This document shows, piece by piece, positions 1 through 6,461 of a stretch of DNA of 7,722 bases (within the stretch, counting starts at the first letter, position 1; each line of letters starts with the position of its first letter). The translations under genes were made by a program, and so were the position numbers. Location: positions 1 to 7,722 of the forward strand of contig JAGWUK010000125.1 of NCBI GenBank assembly GCA_028868455.1, given 5' to 3'. This stretch comes from Burkholderiales bacterium (GTDB lineage Bacteria; Pseudomonadota; Gammaproteobacteria; Burkholderiales; Burkholderiaceae_D). Under the pieces are notes generated by a model that saw only the letters and a list, made by a program, of their open reading frames with translations, was not told the origin of the DNA and did not search any database.

Positions 1-96
1 ATGGTGCCAGAAAAACGGGTGCCGCATTTCAAGCCAGGTAAGGAGTTGCGTGAACGTGTTGATGCCATGGTGGGGCAACCGATACACGATGACTAG
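1..96 (+). CDS. ihfB: Integration host factor subunit beta, C-terminal end (partial)
   Basis: The first 96 bases read in frame as 31 residues and a TAG stop, with the upstream part of the gene outside the window. The peptide contains [15 protein letters not shown], which closely matches the C-terminal arm of the IHF beta / HU family (E. coli IhfB has [13 protein letters not shown]). IHF is a heterodimer that bends DNA sharply and supports recombination, replication and transcription. The PGKELR segment lies after the DNA-inserting beta arm and belongs to the C-terminal helix of the fold. The ATG at base 1 is an internal methionine, not the start, because the N-terminal dimer domain and the beta arm are missing. 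The gene is followed by a strong terminator, so it probably ends its own transcription unit. Recognition is secure although only about a third of the protein is visible. Confidence 0.9.
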   Translation: MVPEKRVPHFKPGKELRERVDAMVGQPIHDD

Positions 97-135
97 CCAG
101 TTGGGTTATCGAGCTTCGTGAATGACGCAAAAAAT

Positions 136-176
136 AAAAAACGGCATATCGGTTTCTCCGGTATGCCGTTTTTTTT
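136..176 (+). terminator. Intrinsic terminator after ihfB
   Basis: The arms 142-152 and 158-168 pair over 11 bp (one T-G wobble at 149/161) around the 5-nt loop TTTCT. The A run at 136-141 pairs with the start of an 8-T tract (169-176), which lengthens the stem. A stable hairpin followed directly by T8 is a textbook rho-independent terminator. The A run on the left means it could also work in reverse. It separates ihfB from the lap genes, so lapA needs its own promoter. Confidence 0.93.
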
Positions 177-199
177 CGCGTACAATTTCAGAATTCAGA

Positions 200-226
200 T
201 TGACAACTTGCTGGTCGAGTAATAAA
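200..226 (+). promoter_or_regulatory. Candidate sigma-70 promoter for lapA-lapB
   Basis: A perfect TTGACA lies at 200-205. Fifteen bases later comes AATAAA (221-226, 4 of 6 matches to TATAAT), with overlapping AT-rich alternatives one or two bases downstream. It sits between the ihfB terminator and lapA, where a promoter is needed, and would give a leader of about 55 nt. The -35 element is strong, but the -10 element and the short spacing are imperfect, so the exact boundaries are uncertain. Confidence 0.45.
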
Positions 227-287
227 TGTCCCTTTCTGCCCTTGTGCCAATCACGCGACGTGCATCTCGCTTACTATAAAGTTCGAC

Positions 288-602
288 ATGAAAATTATTT
301 CTAAAATTATCTGGGTAATCCTGTTTATTGCCCTGTTCGGCTTTGCAATGAAAAACGATGAAATAGTCACTTTGCATTATTTCTGGGGATACGCACAGCC
401 TGCACCATTGGTTTTTCTTTTGTTGGCTTTTTTGATACTAGGATTCTTTCTTGGCGTGCTGGCCATGGTACCTATTGTTTTTCGCCATCGTCGCGATATT
501 TCACGTCACAAAAAAACCTTGGCCGAAATTGAAAAAGAACGCGAGACAGCTCAGCGTGCCGCCACACAGGCACCGCAACCTGATAGCATTCGCAATACTT
601 AA
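288..602 (+). CDS. lapA: Lipopolysaccharide assembly protein A (LapA, DUF1049)
   Basis: A 104-residue inner-membrane protein with two hydrophobic segments (about residues 3-21 and 39-65), separated by a short loop with the KNDEIVTLHYFWG pattern typical of LapA/YciS proteins. A basic, charged cytoplasmic tail follows (about 66-104, RHRRDISRHKK then a Glu/Lys-rich probable helix). In E. coli LapA is made with LapB and takes part in LPS assembly and in control of LpxC turnover. The pairing with lapB 25 nt downstream supports the call strongly. The start at 288 fits the family because hydrophobic segment 1 begins at residue 3, but I see no good Shine-Dalgarno sequence in front of it (AAAGTTCGAC). 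Topology is inferred from hydrophobicity only. The length is typical for the family. Confidence 0.9.
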   Translation: MKIISKIIWVILFIALFGFAMKNDEIVTLHYFWGYAQPAPLVFLLLAFLILGFFLGVLAMVPIVFRHRRDISRHKKTLAEIEKERETAQRAATQAPQPDSIRNT

Positions 603-627
603 AAATCGATAGGCGAAAATAATAAAA

Positions 628-1803
628 ATGGAATTTGAAATCTGGTGGTTGCTCGGCATCCCATTATTTTTTACTTTGGGATGGATTGCTGCCCGCGTTG
701 ATATTCGCCAATTATTGTCCGAATCCCGCAGCCTGCCGCAAGGCTATTTTAAAGGCTTGAATTTTCTTTTGAATGATCAGCCTGACAAAGCGATTGACGC
801 CTTTATTGAAATCGTCAGACTTGATCCCGAAACGGTGGAATTGCACTTTGCTCTCGGTAATTTGTTCCGACGTCGCGGAGAAACTGAGCGCGCAATCCGC
901 GTGCATCAGAATTTACTTTCTCGCCCTGATTTACCGGCAGAACAAAAAACGCAAGCCATGTTTGAGCTTGGGCAGGATTATCTGAAAGCTGGGCTGCTGG
1001 ACAGAGCGGAAGAAACTTTTAATCAATTATCTTCTGGCCCATTTGAAGCGCAGGCAAGGCGCGCGTTGCTGGAAATTTATCAGCGAGAAAAGGAATGGGC
1101 GCGCGCAATCGACGCTGCGAATGCATTGCAAGAATGCGGTGCGGGTGGACGACAAAAAGAAGTTGCGCAGTTTTATTGTGAAATTGCCCAGGACGAGTTG
1201 GTGCATACGCATCCCGACGCAGCCTTGGCAATGTTGGATAAAGCTTTGGCTGTTGATCGTCACAATGTACGTGCAACGATATTGATCGGTGATGTCCATC
1301 TGGCGAACGGTGATCTCGAAAAAGCAGTGTTGACCTGGCGTCGCGTTGAACAACAAAGTGTACCGCACGTAGCGCTCGTGGCACAAAGACTCATGGATGG
1401 CTATCGTAAGCTGGAGCGACCGCAAGAAGGCTTGAATTTGTTGAAGAGTTATCTGGCCGAAGCACCGTCAATTGATTTGCTTGAAGTGGTATTCAAAGGA
1501 ACGCTGGAGCTGGATACCGTTGAGGCAGCCAATCAATTGGTGAGCGACGAGTTGCGTCGGACACCGACTTTATTGGGGTTGGATAAATTACTGGATGCCC
1601 GCCTGATGGTCGCACCTCCAGAGTTGCGCCCAGAACTGTCGTTGGTTAAAAATCTGGTGCAAGGCTATGCACAAAAACTGGCACGTTATCAATGTTCGCA
1701 TTGCGGTTTTAAAGCGCGTCAGTTTTATTGGCATTGCCCGGGATGCAGCCGTTGGGAAACTTATTCGCCGCGTCGTACCGAAGAGTTGAATGTAATGAAC
1801 TAG
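628..1803 (+). CDS. lapB: Lipopolysaccharide assembly protein B (LapB/YciM), TPR and zinc-ribbon protein
   Basis: The product has 391 residues, against 389 in E. coli LapB. An N-terminal membrane anchor (about residues 4-23) is followed by the PQGYFKGLNFLLNDQPDKAI entry into a long array of tetratricopeptide helices (about 38-340). The protein ends in a rubredoxin-like metal knuckle with two CxxC pairs, Cys356/Cys359 and Cys370/Cys373. In E. coli LapB is an essential inner-membrane adaptor that works with FtsH in degradation of LpxC, setting the rate of lipid A synthesis, and its activity needs both the TPRs and the rubredoxin domain. All these parts are visible and intact. The start follows a modest AGGCGA 11 nt upstream. 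The gene is 25 nt from lapA and surely co-transcribed with it. Nothing unusual is seen in the coding sequence. Confidence 0.95.
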   Translation: MEFEIWWLLGIPLFFTLGWIAARVDIRQLLSESRSLPQGYFKGLNFLLNDQPDKAIDAFIEIVRLDPETVELHFALGNLFRRRGETERAIRVHQNLLSRPDLPAEQKTQAMFELGQDYLKAGLLDRAEETFNQLSSGPFEAQARRALLEIYQREKEWARAIDAANALQECGAGGRQKEVAQFYCEIAQDELVHTHPDAALAMLDKALAVDRHNVRATILIGDVHLANGDLEKAVLTWRRVEQQSVPHVALVAQRLMDGYRKLERPQEGLNLLKSYLAEAPSIDLLEVVFKGTLELDTVEAANQLVSDELRRTPTLLGLDKLLDARLMVAPPELRPELSLVKNLVQGYAQKLARYQCSHCGFKARQFYWHCPGCSRWETYSPRRTEELNVMN

Positions 1804-1829
1804 GACGGGCGTACTTCTGTACTACGTCC
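1803..1829 (+). other. Imperfect hairpin just after lapB
   Basis: GGACG (1803-1807) pairs with CGTCC (1825-1829), and GTAC (1811-1814) pairs with GTAC (1819-1822) around the tetraloop TTCT. The two stems are separated by an internal loop of 3 and 2 bases. The hairpin starts on the last base of the lapB stop codon and has no T tract, so it is not a standard terminator. It could protect the lapAB transcript end or belong to the ugd leader. The structure is read directly; its role is unknown. Confidence 0.5.
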
Positions 1830-1855
1830 CGCGTACATGTCGATGCTGGCAAAAC

Positions 1856-1872
1856 GTACTCACCGTGAGTAC
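1856..1872 (+). repeat. Near-perfect palindrome in the ugd leader
   Basis: GTACTCAC and GTGAGTAC are exact reverse complements separated by a single C, a 17-bp dyad about 60 bp before the ugd start. As RNA it could form a 7-bp stem with a 3-base CCG loop; as DNA it has the shape of a site for a dimeric regulator. The GTAC core is shared with the hairpin just upstream. No regulator can be named from the sequence. Confidence 0.5.
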
Positions 1873-1932
1873 TTTGTCAGGGATATCAATGTGCGTTGCT
1901 GCGATCAAAAATATTTACGAATTGAGTCTGTC

Positions 1933-3306
1933 ATGAAAATTACTATTATTGGCACAGGATATGTTGGCTTGGTGACCGGAGCCTGTCTGGCGGAATTGGG
2001 AAATGATGTTTTTTGCCTGGACGTAGATCAGCGCAAAATCGCAATTTTGAATGGCGGCGGTATTCCCATACACGAGCCAGGGCTGGAAGAAATTGTTGCA
2101 CGGAACCGTGCAGCAGGACGTATCCGCTTTTCAACGGATGTCGAAGCCAGTGTTGCTCATGGCGATATTCAATTTATTGCAGTCGGTACCCCACCGGATG
2201 AAGACGGTTCCGCCGATTTGCAATATGTACTAGCGGCCGCCCGCAATATCGGTAAATACATGAACGGCTTTAAGGTTATTGTCGACAAGTCCACTGTACC
2301 TGTAGGCACTGCCGATCGCGTCCATGCCGCAATTTCAGAGGAACTGGTGCGCAGGGGCAAAGATAGTCAATTTTCTGTGGTTTCTAACCCAGAGTTCCTG
2401 AAAGAAGGGGCTGCGGTAGAAGATTTCATGCGGCCGGATCGCATTGTTATTGGCTGCGACAACTCAGTAAGCGGAGAGACGGCACGCAATTTGATGAAGA
2501 AATTATATGCGCCTTTCAATCGCAATCACGAGCGAACTTACTGGATGGATGTACGTTCCGCCGAATTTACGAAATATGCCGCAAATGCGATGTTGGCGAC
2601 CCGTATTTCGTTCATGAACGAACTGGCTAATCTGGCGGATCATGTCGGTGCGGATATCGAGGCCGTGCGTCATGGCATAGGGTCAGATCCACGTATAGGA
2701 CACAGTTTTTTGTACGCAGGATGCGGCTACGGTGGCTCTTGTTTTCCGAAAGATGTACAGGCATTGGAGAGAACTGCGCAGGACTATGGTTTAAATCTGC
2801 TAATTTTGCAGGCGGTTGAAGCCGTGAATGCGCGGCAGAAAATGGTCTTGGGAAACAAAATAGAGCAACGTTTTGGCAGCAATTTGTCGGGAAGGCATTT
2901 TGCAGTCTGGGGCCTGGCATTCAAGCCGAATACCGACGACATGCGCGCCGCATCATCGCGGATATTGCTGGGAGAGCTCTTGCGACAAGGGGCGACCGTC
3001 GCTGTGTATGACCCTGTTGCAATGGAAGAGGCAAAACGGGTTTTTGAACTGGATTTTTATGATGCCCCCGAATTGTTGGCGAATATTCGCTTTGCAGAAA
3101 ATCCTATGGACGCATTAGATCAGGCCGATGCTTTGGCGATCGTAACCGAATGGAAAGCCTTTCGTAGCCCCGATTTCGATCAAGTAAAAGCAAGGCTGAA
3201 GCAAGCGGTGATATTTGATGGGAGAAATTTATTCGAACCATCACTGATGACGGAGTTAGGAATTGAATATCATGGCATTGGTCGCTCGGTATTGACACGA
3301 AAATGA
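1933..3306 (+). CDS. ugd: UDP-glucose 6-dehydrogenase
   Basis: This enzyme makes UDP-glucuronate from UDP-glucose with two NAD+ in the cytoplasm; the product feeds capsule or exopolysaccharide synthesis and, in many betaproteobacteria, the L-Ara4N modification of lipid A. The 457 residues are a usual length. Visible elements in order are the N-terminal dinucleotide-binding [10 protein letters not shown] (residues 7-16), the [10 protein letters not shown] region (Thr121), [10 protein letters not shown] with Glu154, EFTKYAANA with Lys214 and Asn218, the catalytic [10 protein letters not shown] with Cys270 and Asp274, and the C-terminal domain with [10 protein letters not shown] chose ATG 1933 because [12 protein letters not shown] is the family N-terminus. 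The frame is open back to 1837, but the extra 32 residues do not resemble the family and the nucleotides there hold a dyad. The stop overlaps the next gene by 4 bases. The ribosome site is weak (GAG, 6 nt upstream). Confidence 0.95.
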   Translation: MKITIIGTGYVGLVTGACLAELGNDVFCLDVDQRKIAILNGGGIPIHEPGLEEIVARNRAAGRIRFSTDVEASVAHGDIQFIAVGTPPDEDGSADLQYVLAAARNIGKYMNGFKVIVDKSTVPVGTADRVHAAISEELVRRGKDSQFSVVSNPEFLKEGAAVEDFMRPDRIVIGCDNSVSGETARNLMKKLYAPFNRNHERTYWMDVRSAEFTKYAANAMLATRISFMNELANLADHVGADIEAVRHGIGSDPRIGHSFLYAGCGYGGSCFPKDVQALERTAQDYGLNLLILQAVEAVNARQKMVLGNKIEQRFGSNLSGRHFAVWGLAFKPNTDDMRAASSRILLGELLRQGATVAVYDPVAMEEAKRVFELDFYDAPELLANIRFAENPMDALDQADALAIVTEWKAFRSPDFDQVKARLKQAVIFDGRNLFEPSLMTELGIEYHGIGRSVLTRK

Positions 3307-4250
3307 CTATGCAAATGAACGAAGCGTTGAGCAAACCTATCGATAAAAGCATTCTGGTTGCCGGTGATGTTATGTTGGATCGGTATTGGTTTGGCGAAGT
3401 TAATCGTATCTCGCCCGAGGCACCCGTACCTATTGTGCGGGTGGAGAAGCGCGAGGAACGTTTAGGTGGTGCGGCAAACGTGGCGAGAAACGCGGTTGCA
3501 CTGGGTTTGAATGCAGGATTGCTCGGCGTGATTGGTCAGGATGAGGCTGGCGATATTGTCGAAACATTGCTTGGCCAGTCCGCAATCAGCAGTTATCTGA
3601 GCAGAGACCAAAGCATTTCAACCATCATCAAACTGCGAGTGATTGGTCGCCAGCAACAACTTTTGCGTATTGATTTCGAAGAGCGTCCGACCGAGCATGT
3701 ATTGCGCGATAAATTAAACCGCTTTAATGCTTTATTGAGTGGTTACGATGTCATCGTGCTGTCCGATTATGCGAAAGGAAGTCTGGTAAACGTAACAGCC
3801 ATGATTTCGGCGGCGACTGAGGCTGGGAAATTAGTTTTAGTTGACCCCAAGGGGCACGATTTTCGACGTTACGCGGGAGCCAGTCTGCTGACGCCGAATA
3901 AGTCCGAATTGAAACAAATTATTGGCGATTGGCATGAGGAAGCAACGTTGACCGAAAGAGCGCAAAATTTGCGCAAAGAATTGCGCTTGCAAGGCTTGTT
4001 GCTGACGCGTTCAGAAGAAGGAATGACTCTGTACACAGAGCACGATGTTACGCATGTGCCGGCAATGGCGCGTGAGGTCTTTGATGTTTCCGGTGCCGGT
4101 GATACCGTTATCGCGACTATGGCAGCAATGCTGGCAAATGGCATGTCCATGCAGGATGCCGTTGTCATTGCCAACCGTGCCGGTGGTATTGTTGTGGGTA
4201 AATTAGGGACTGCAACAGTGACACATGAAGAGTTGTTTTCTGAAATGTAA
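3303..4250 (+). CDS. rfaE1: D-glycero-beta-D-manno-heptose-7-phosphate kinase (RfaE1/HldA)
   Basis: A PfkB/ribokinase-family kinase that phosphorylates heptose 7-phosphate at C1, a step toward ADP-heptose for the LPS inner core. Visible are [11 protein letters not shown] (residues 21-31) with [22 protein letters not shown] (55-63), [13 protein letters not shown] (115-127), SDYAKG (154-159), [19 protein letters not shown] (181-199) and the C-terminal DVSGAGDTV (261-269), whose Asp267 is the expected catalytic base. At 315 residues it holds only the kinase half of E. coli HldE (477 residues). The adenylyltransferase half is not fused, as usual in betaproteobacteria, where a separate hldC/rfaE2 lies elsewhere. 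The ATG at 3303 overlaps the ugd stop as ATGA, suggesting translational coupling. In-frame ATGs at 3309 and 3315 are alternative starts, and no clear Shine-Dalgarno decides between them. Confidence 0.93.
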   Translation: MTMQMNEALSKPIDKSILVAGDVMLDRYWFGEVNRISPEAPVPIVRVEKREERLGGAANVARNAVALGLNAGLLGVIGQDEAGDIVETLLGQSAISSYLSRDQSISTIIKLRVIGRQQQLLRIDFEERPTEHVLRDKLNRFNALLSGYDVIVLSDYAKGSLVNVTAMISAATEAGKLVLVDPKGHDFRRYAGASLLTPNKSELKQIIGDWHEEATLTERAQNLRKELRLQGLLLTRSEEGMTLYTEHDVTHVPAMAREVFDVSGAGDTVIATMAAMLANGMSMQDAVVIANRAGGIVVGKLGTATVTHEELFSEM

Positions 4251-4272
4251 ATAAAGTTAAATTTGCATTTCA
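4241..4272 (+). other. AT-rich hairpin spanning the rfaE1 stop codon
   Basis: Bases 4241-4252 pair with 4261-4272 over 12 bp, including one T-G wobble, around an 8-nt loop. The rfaE1 stop codon (4248-4250) lies inside the left arm. No T tract follows, so it is not a standard terminator. It may mark or protect the 3' end of the ugd-rfaE1 message. Only two G-C pairs are present, so stability is modest. Confidence 0.4.
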
Positions 4273-4290
4273 AAATGATAATATGTGTCA

Positions 4291-4309
4291 ACCTTCTCTT
4301 GTTGAAGGT
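4291..4309 (+). other. Short hairpin in the leader of the comEA-like gene
   Basis: ACCTTC (4291-4296) and GAAGGT (4304-4309) form a perfect 6-bp stem around a 7-nt loop, 66 nt before the next gene. It is followed by CGTTATTAAAG rather than a T run, so termination is unlikely. It may be a leader structure or chance. Confidence 0.3.
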
Positions 4310-4375
4310 CGTTATTAAAGCGGAATGCAAGCCGCGTTCTTTCAGCATATTAATCAACCACTAGGGAGTTTTCAC

Positions 4376-4795
4376 ATGTTTAAAAAATTACTGTTAGTTA
4401 TTGCGACCTTGGTTGCGACTATGGGTTTCGCATTTGCCGATGTAGACGTCAATAAAGGCGATCAAGCGGCACTCGACGGAATTAAAGGTATTGGCCCAGC
4501 CAAATCCAAAGCAATCATCGAAGAGCGCACTAAAAATGGTAGTTTCAAAGACTGGGCCGACTTCGAAAAACGCGTAAAGGGCATTGGTGAAAAAAGTGCA
4601 GCTAAGTTGTCGGCTGCTGGTTTGACCGTTAATGGGCAGGCAAAACCTGGTGCTGCTGCGCCAGCAACAGACAAACCAATGTCGAAAAAAGCAGCAAAAG
4701 CAGCAAAAGCAGAAGCCGCTTCAATGGCCGCGTCGGCATCTGCGTCCGCAATGGATAAGGCTGCGGCAGGCGCAAAAGAAAGTAAAAAGAAATAA
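4376..4795 (+). CDS. Secreted helix-hairpin-helix DNA-binding protein, ComEA family
   Basis: The 139-residue product has a clear Sec signal peptide (MFKK, hydrophobic residues 5-20, likely cleavage after AFA at 21). The folded part (about 24-86) has two helix-hairpin-helix motifs, with IKGIGPAKSKAIIEER (36-51) and VKGIGEKSAAKLSAAG (67-82), the ComEA arrangement that binds double-stranded DNA without sequence preference. Periplasmic ComEA proteins help pull incoming DNA across the outer membrane during natural transformation. A low-complexity Ala/Lys/Ser tail (87-139) follows and ends in KESKKK. I chose ATG 4376 because a strong AGGGAG lies 7 nt upstream and the signal peptide begins there; the frame is open further back to 4325, with no support. 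The gene has its own leader and terminator. The HhH fold and export are clear; a role in competence is inferred, since some such proteins serve other purposes. Confidence 0.85.
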   Translation: MFKKLLLVIATLVATMGFAFADVDVNKGDQAALDGIKGIGPAKSKAIIEERTKNGSFKDWADFEKRVKGIGEKSAAKLSAAGLTVNGQAKPGAAAPATDKPMSKKAAKAAKAEAASMAASASASAMDKAAAGAKESKKK

Positions 4796-4796
4796 T

Positions 4797-4820
4797 CTGC
4801 ATAGCGGTATCTCCGTGCAG
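4797..4820 (+). other. Bulged hairpin before the comEA-like terminator
   Basis: CTGCA (4797-4801) pairs with TGCAG (4816-4820), and CGG (4805-4807) pairs with CCG (4813-4815) around a TATCT loop, leaving TAG bulged on the left side. It begins one base after the stop codon and lies just ahead of the main terminator. It may add 3'-end stability. Confidence 0.35.
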
Positions 4821-4822
4821 GT

Positions 4823-4855
4823 AAAAACCCGGGTAAATTCCCGGGTTTTTGTTTT
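4823..4855 (+). terminator. Intrinsic terminator after the comEA-like gene
   Basis: AAAAACCCGGG (4823-4833) pairs perfectly with CCCGGGTTTTT (4840-4850), giving an 11-bp stem with six consecutive G-C pairs and a 6-nt loop. A T-rich tract GTTTT follows. It is strong on the plus strand. The A run on the left could let it act on the minus strand too. It isolates cysM from the comEA-like gene. Confidence 0.92.
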
Positions 4856-4943
4856 CTATGCTGCTGATTGAATTGATAGGTAGCAAGCAGCCAAGTTCAA
4901 CAGCGATTAGAATGAGGCTTTGAATGTTACCTGCTAAAAAGTT

Positions 4944-5846
4944 ATGTCCTATTTGACTATCGAAGATACTATCGGCAATACACCGCTCGTCAGGCTGCAA
5001 AGAATTCCTGGCGACGAGAATCGGCTCCGCAACAATATTATTTTGGGCAAGCTGGAGGGGAATAACCCCGCTGGATCAGTCAAAGATAGGCCTGCGCTTT
5101 CCATGATTAAGCGTGCAGAGGAGCGAGGAAGCATTAAGCCCGGTGATACGCTGATCGAAGCAACCAGTGGCAATACGGGAATTGCATTGGCAATGGCAGC
5201 AGCAATGCGCGGATACAAGATGCTGTTATTAATGCCGGAAAATCTCAGTATTGAACGCCGGCAAAGTATGGCAGCCTATGGCGCACAGATTATTTTGACG
5301 CCAAAAACGGGAGGCATGGAATATGCTCGGGATCTTGCCGAGCAAATGCAGAAAGATGGCAAAGGCGTGATTCTGGATCAGTTTGCCAATCCCGATAATC
5401 CACTGGCGCATTTTGAGGGAACCGGGCCAGAAATCTGGCGCGATACCGGCGGCAGAATAACGCATTTTGTCAGTGCAATGGGCACCACTGGCACGATTAT
5501 GGGCGTATCTGCTTACCTGAAGCAGCAAAACAATGGAATTGTAATTGTCGGAGCGCAACCGGAAGAGGGATCTCAGATTCCGGGAATCCGTAAATGGCCG
5601 GAAGCGTATTTACCTAAAATTTACGACAAAGCAAAAGTGGATCGAATCGAATCCGTCAGTCAGTCCGATGCTGAGCACATGGCACGACGGCTTGCGGCAG
5701 AAGAAGGAATATTTTGTGGTATTTCAGCCGCTGGCGCTTGCGAAGTGGCGCTGCGGATTGCGCAGACTGTAGAAAATGCAACGATTGTGTTTATCGTCTG
5801 TGATCGCGGTGATCGCTATCTTTCGACAGGCGTTTTTCCGGCATGA
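4944..5846 (+). CDS. cysM: Cysteine synthase B (CysM)
   Basis: A PLP-dependent beta-replacement enzyme that forms cysteine (or S-sulfocysteine from thiosulfate) from O-acetylserine in the cytoplasm. The 300 residues match E. coli CysM (303). Visible are GNTPLVRL (11-18), NPAGSVKDRPA with the PLP Schiff-base Lys47, TSGNTG (74-79) at the substrate carboxylate, the phosphate-binding GTTGT (180-184), EEGSQIPGIRKW with Arg216, and CDRGDRYLSTGVF (286-298). The CysM-type CDRGDRYLS ending separates it from CysK, which has a Ser-containing SSGERYLST-type ending. Arg216 lies in the segment linked to thiosulfate use in CysM, so that activity is a fair inference. ATG 4944 is fixed by an in-frame TAA at 4935-4937. 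No Shine-Dalgarno or clear promoter is seen in the 88 nt after the previous terminator. Confidence 0.95.
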   Translation: MSYLTIEDTIGNTPLVRLQRIPGDENRLRNNIILGKLEGNNPAGSVKDRPALSMIKRAEERGSIKPGDTLIEATSGNTGIALAMAAAMRGYKMLLLMPENLSIERRQSMAAYGAQIILTPKTGGMEYARDLAEQMQKDGKGVILDQFANPDNPLAHFEGTGPEIWRDTGGRITHFVSAMGTTGTIMGVSAYLKQQNNGIVIVGAQPEEGSQIPGIRKWPEAYLPKIYDKAKVDRIESVSQSDAEHMARRLAAEEGIFCGISAAGACEVALRIAQTVENATIVFIVCDRGDRYLSTGVFPA

Positions 5847-5911
5847 TCAAAAATTTGGGAAAATGTTCAAAAAATTGGTTGATACTTGAACTCTTCTCGA
5901 ACGTCGCAATC

Positions 5912-5957
5912 AAAAAATACCGAAGCGGCGCTTCTGGCGCATCTTCGGTATTTTTTT
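5912..5957. terminator. Bidirectional terminator between cysM and the HTH gene
   Basis: Bases 5912-5925 pair perfectly with 5943-5956 (14 bp), continued by an inner GCGC/GCGC stem around the loop TTCTG with a 2x2 internal loop between. A run of seven T (5951-5957) follows on the plus strand, and six A (5912-5917) give a T run on the minus strand. It lies between convergent genes, cysM on plus and the HTH gene on minus, and should end both transcripts. Confidence 0.92.
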
Positions 5958-6005
5958 CTTGTTTCTCTAGCAAAAATCTGATTACCGGCTGACCGGCATC
6001 GAATT

Positions 6006-6305
6006 TTACGCTGGATCTTTGGGCTTGAATTGCTTGTCGCTGATGCGAAACTTTGCACGACGGTCACCCATCAGTTCACGCAATTCTTTGATACTTACAT
6101 CACTGATTTCATGCATACGAATCAGCAGCGAAGCTCCAACAGGCAAGCGACGATGTCTGATTTTACTGATGACAGGTGGTGCAACTTCTAATGCTCTTGA
6201 TAGTGCGGCATCATTTTTCAGATGCAATTGCTTGATCAGAGTGTCCAATAAATTATTTGGATCGTAGTCGATTTCATCCGATTCAAGCTGGGTCAGATTT
6301 GCCAT
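6006..6305 (-). CDS. Small Cro/XRE-like helix-turn-helix protein
   Basis: A 99-residue soluble protein. After an acidic N-terminus, residues about 17-80 look like a compact all-helical DNA-binding domain: NNLLDTLIKQLHLKN as helix 1, AALSRALEV and PPVISKIRHRRLPV as the helix-turn-helix (Ala34-Arg52), then LLIRMHEISDVSIKELRELMG as closing helices. The pattern of AALSRALEV, a short turn and ISKIRHRR resembles Cro/C1-type repressors. The basic tail (DRRAKFRISDKQFKPKD) has no recognisable domain. The start is supported by CGAGG 5 nt upstream on the minus strand (6311-6315). Its stop lies about 50 nt before the shared bidirectional terminator, so it is probably monocistronic, with a leader that reaches a 36-bp palindrome at 6434-6469. 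I cannot name a target or a characterised relative; autoregulation is a guess. Confidence 0.8.
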   Translation of the reverse strand: MANLTQLESDEIDYDPNNLLDTLIKQLHLKNDAALSRALEVAPPVISKIRHRRLPVGASLLIRMHEISDVSIKELRELMGDRRAKFRISDKQFKPKDPA

Positions 6306-6433
6306 AATTACCTCGCTGTTTAGTTTATTGACGCTTAATTAGTTGCTTCAATAAAAAATTAATCAAACGGTAATATTGTATCTTTAAAATAGAATTTACT
6401 TAGCAGAAAAATAGCAAAACATTGTTAAATCTC

Positions 6434-6461
6434 TTGACATATTTATCATTATGCACATAAT
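6434..6461 (+). promoter_or_regulatory. Strong-looking sigma-70 promoter, plus strand
   Basis: A perfect TTGACA (6434-6439) is followed after 16 bases by CATAAT (6456-6461), 5 of 6 matches to the -10 consensus. It points away from the HTH gene toward the 3' end of mltB, where no plus-strand gene is visible. It could start a small RNA or a transcript antisense to mltB, or be a by-product of the palindrome. No transcript end is evident. Confidence 0.45.

Noticed and set aside
1019..1425. Overlapping minus-strand open frames inside lapB (121 and 132 residues)
   Set aside because: They lie wholly antisense to the well-conserved lapB, have no recognisable domain, and overlap each other in different frames.
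1837..1932. A 32-residue N-terminal extension of Ugd starting at ATG 1837
   Set aside because: The family N-terminus is [12 protein letters not shown] at 1933, the extra residues resemble nothing in the family, and the stretch contains a palindrome better explained as leader.
3869..4357. A 162-residue minus-strand open frame antisense to rfaE1
   Set aside because: It covers the conserved kinase motifs in antisense, has Ser/Ala-rich composition typical of a shadow frame, and shows no family resemblance.
4325..4375. An earlier start (4325) for the comEA-like gene
   Set aside because: It would bury the signal peptide behind 17 residues, and the strong AGGGAG at 4363-4368 points to ATG 4376.
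4690..4790. Short tandem-like repeats (GCAGCAAAAGCAGCAAAAGCA) in the comEA-like gene
   Set aside because: They encode the Ala/Lys-rich tail and need no separate repeat or mobile-element explanation.
4868..4913. TTGATA (4873-4878) and TAGAAT (4908-4913) as a cysM promoter
   Set aside because: The spacing of 29 bp is far too long for a sigma-70 promoter, and no better-spaced pair was found.
5229..5558. A 109-residue minus-strand frame inside cysM
   Set aside because: It is antisense to the conserved core of CysM and has no start signal or domain.
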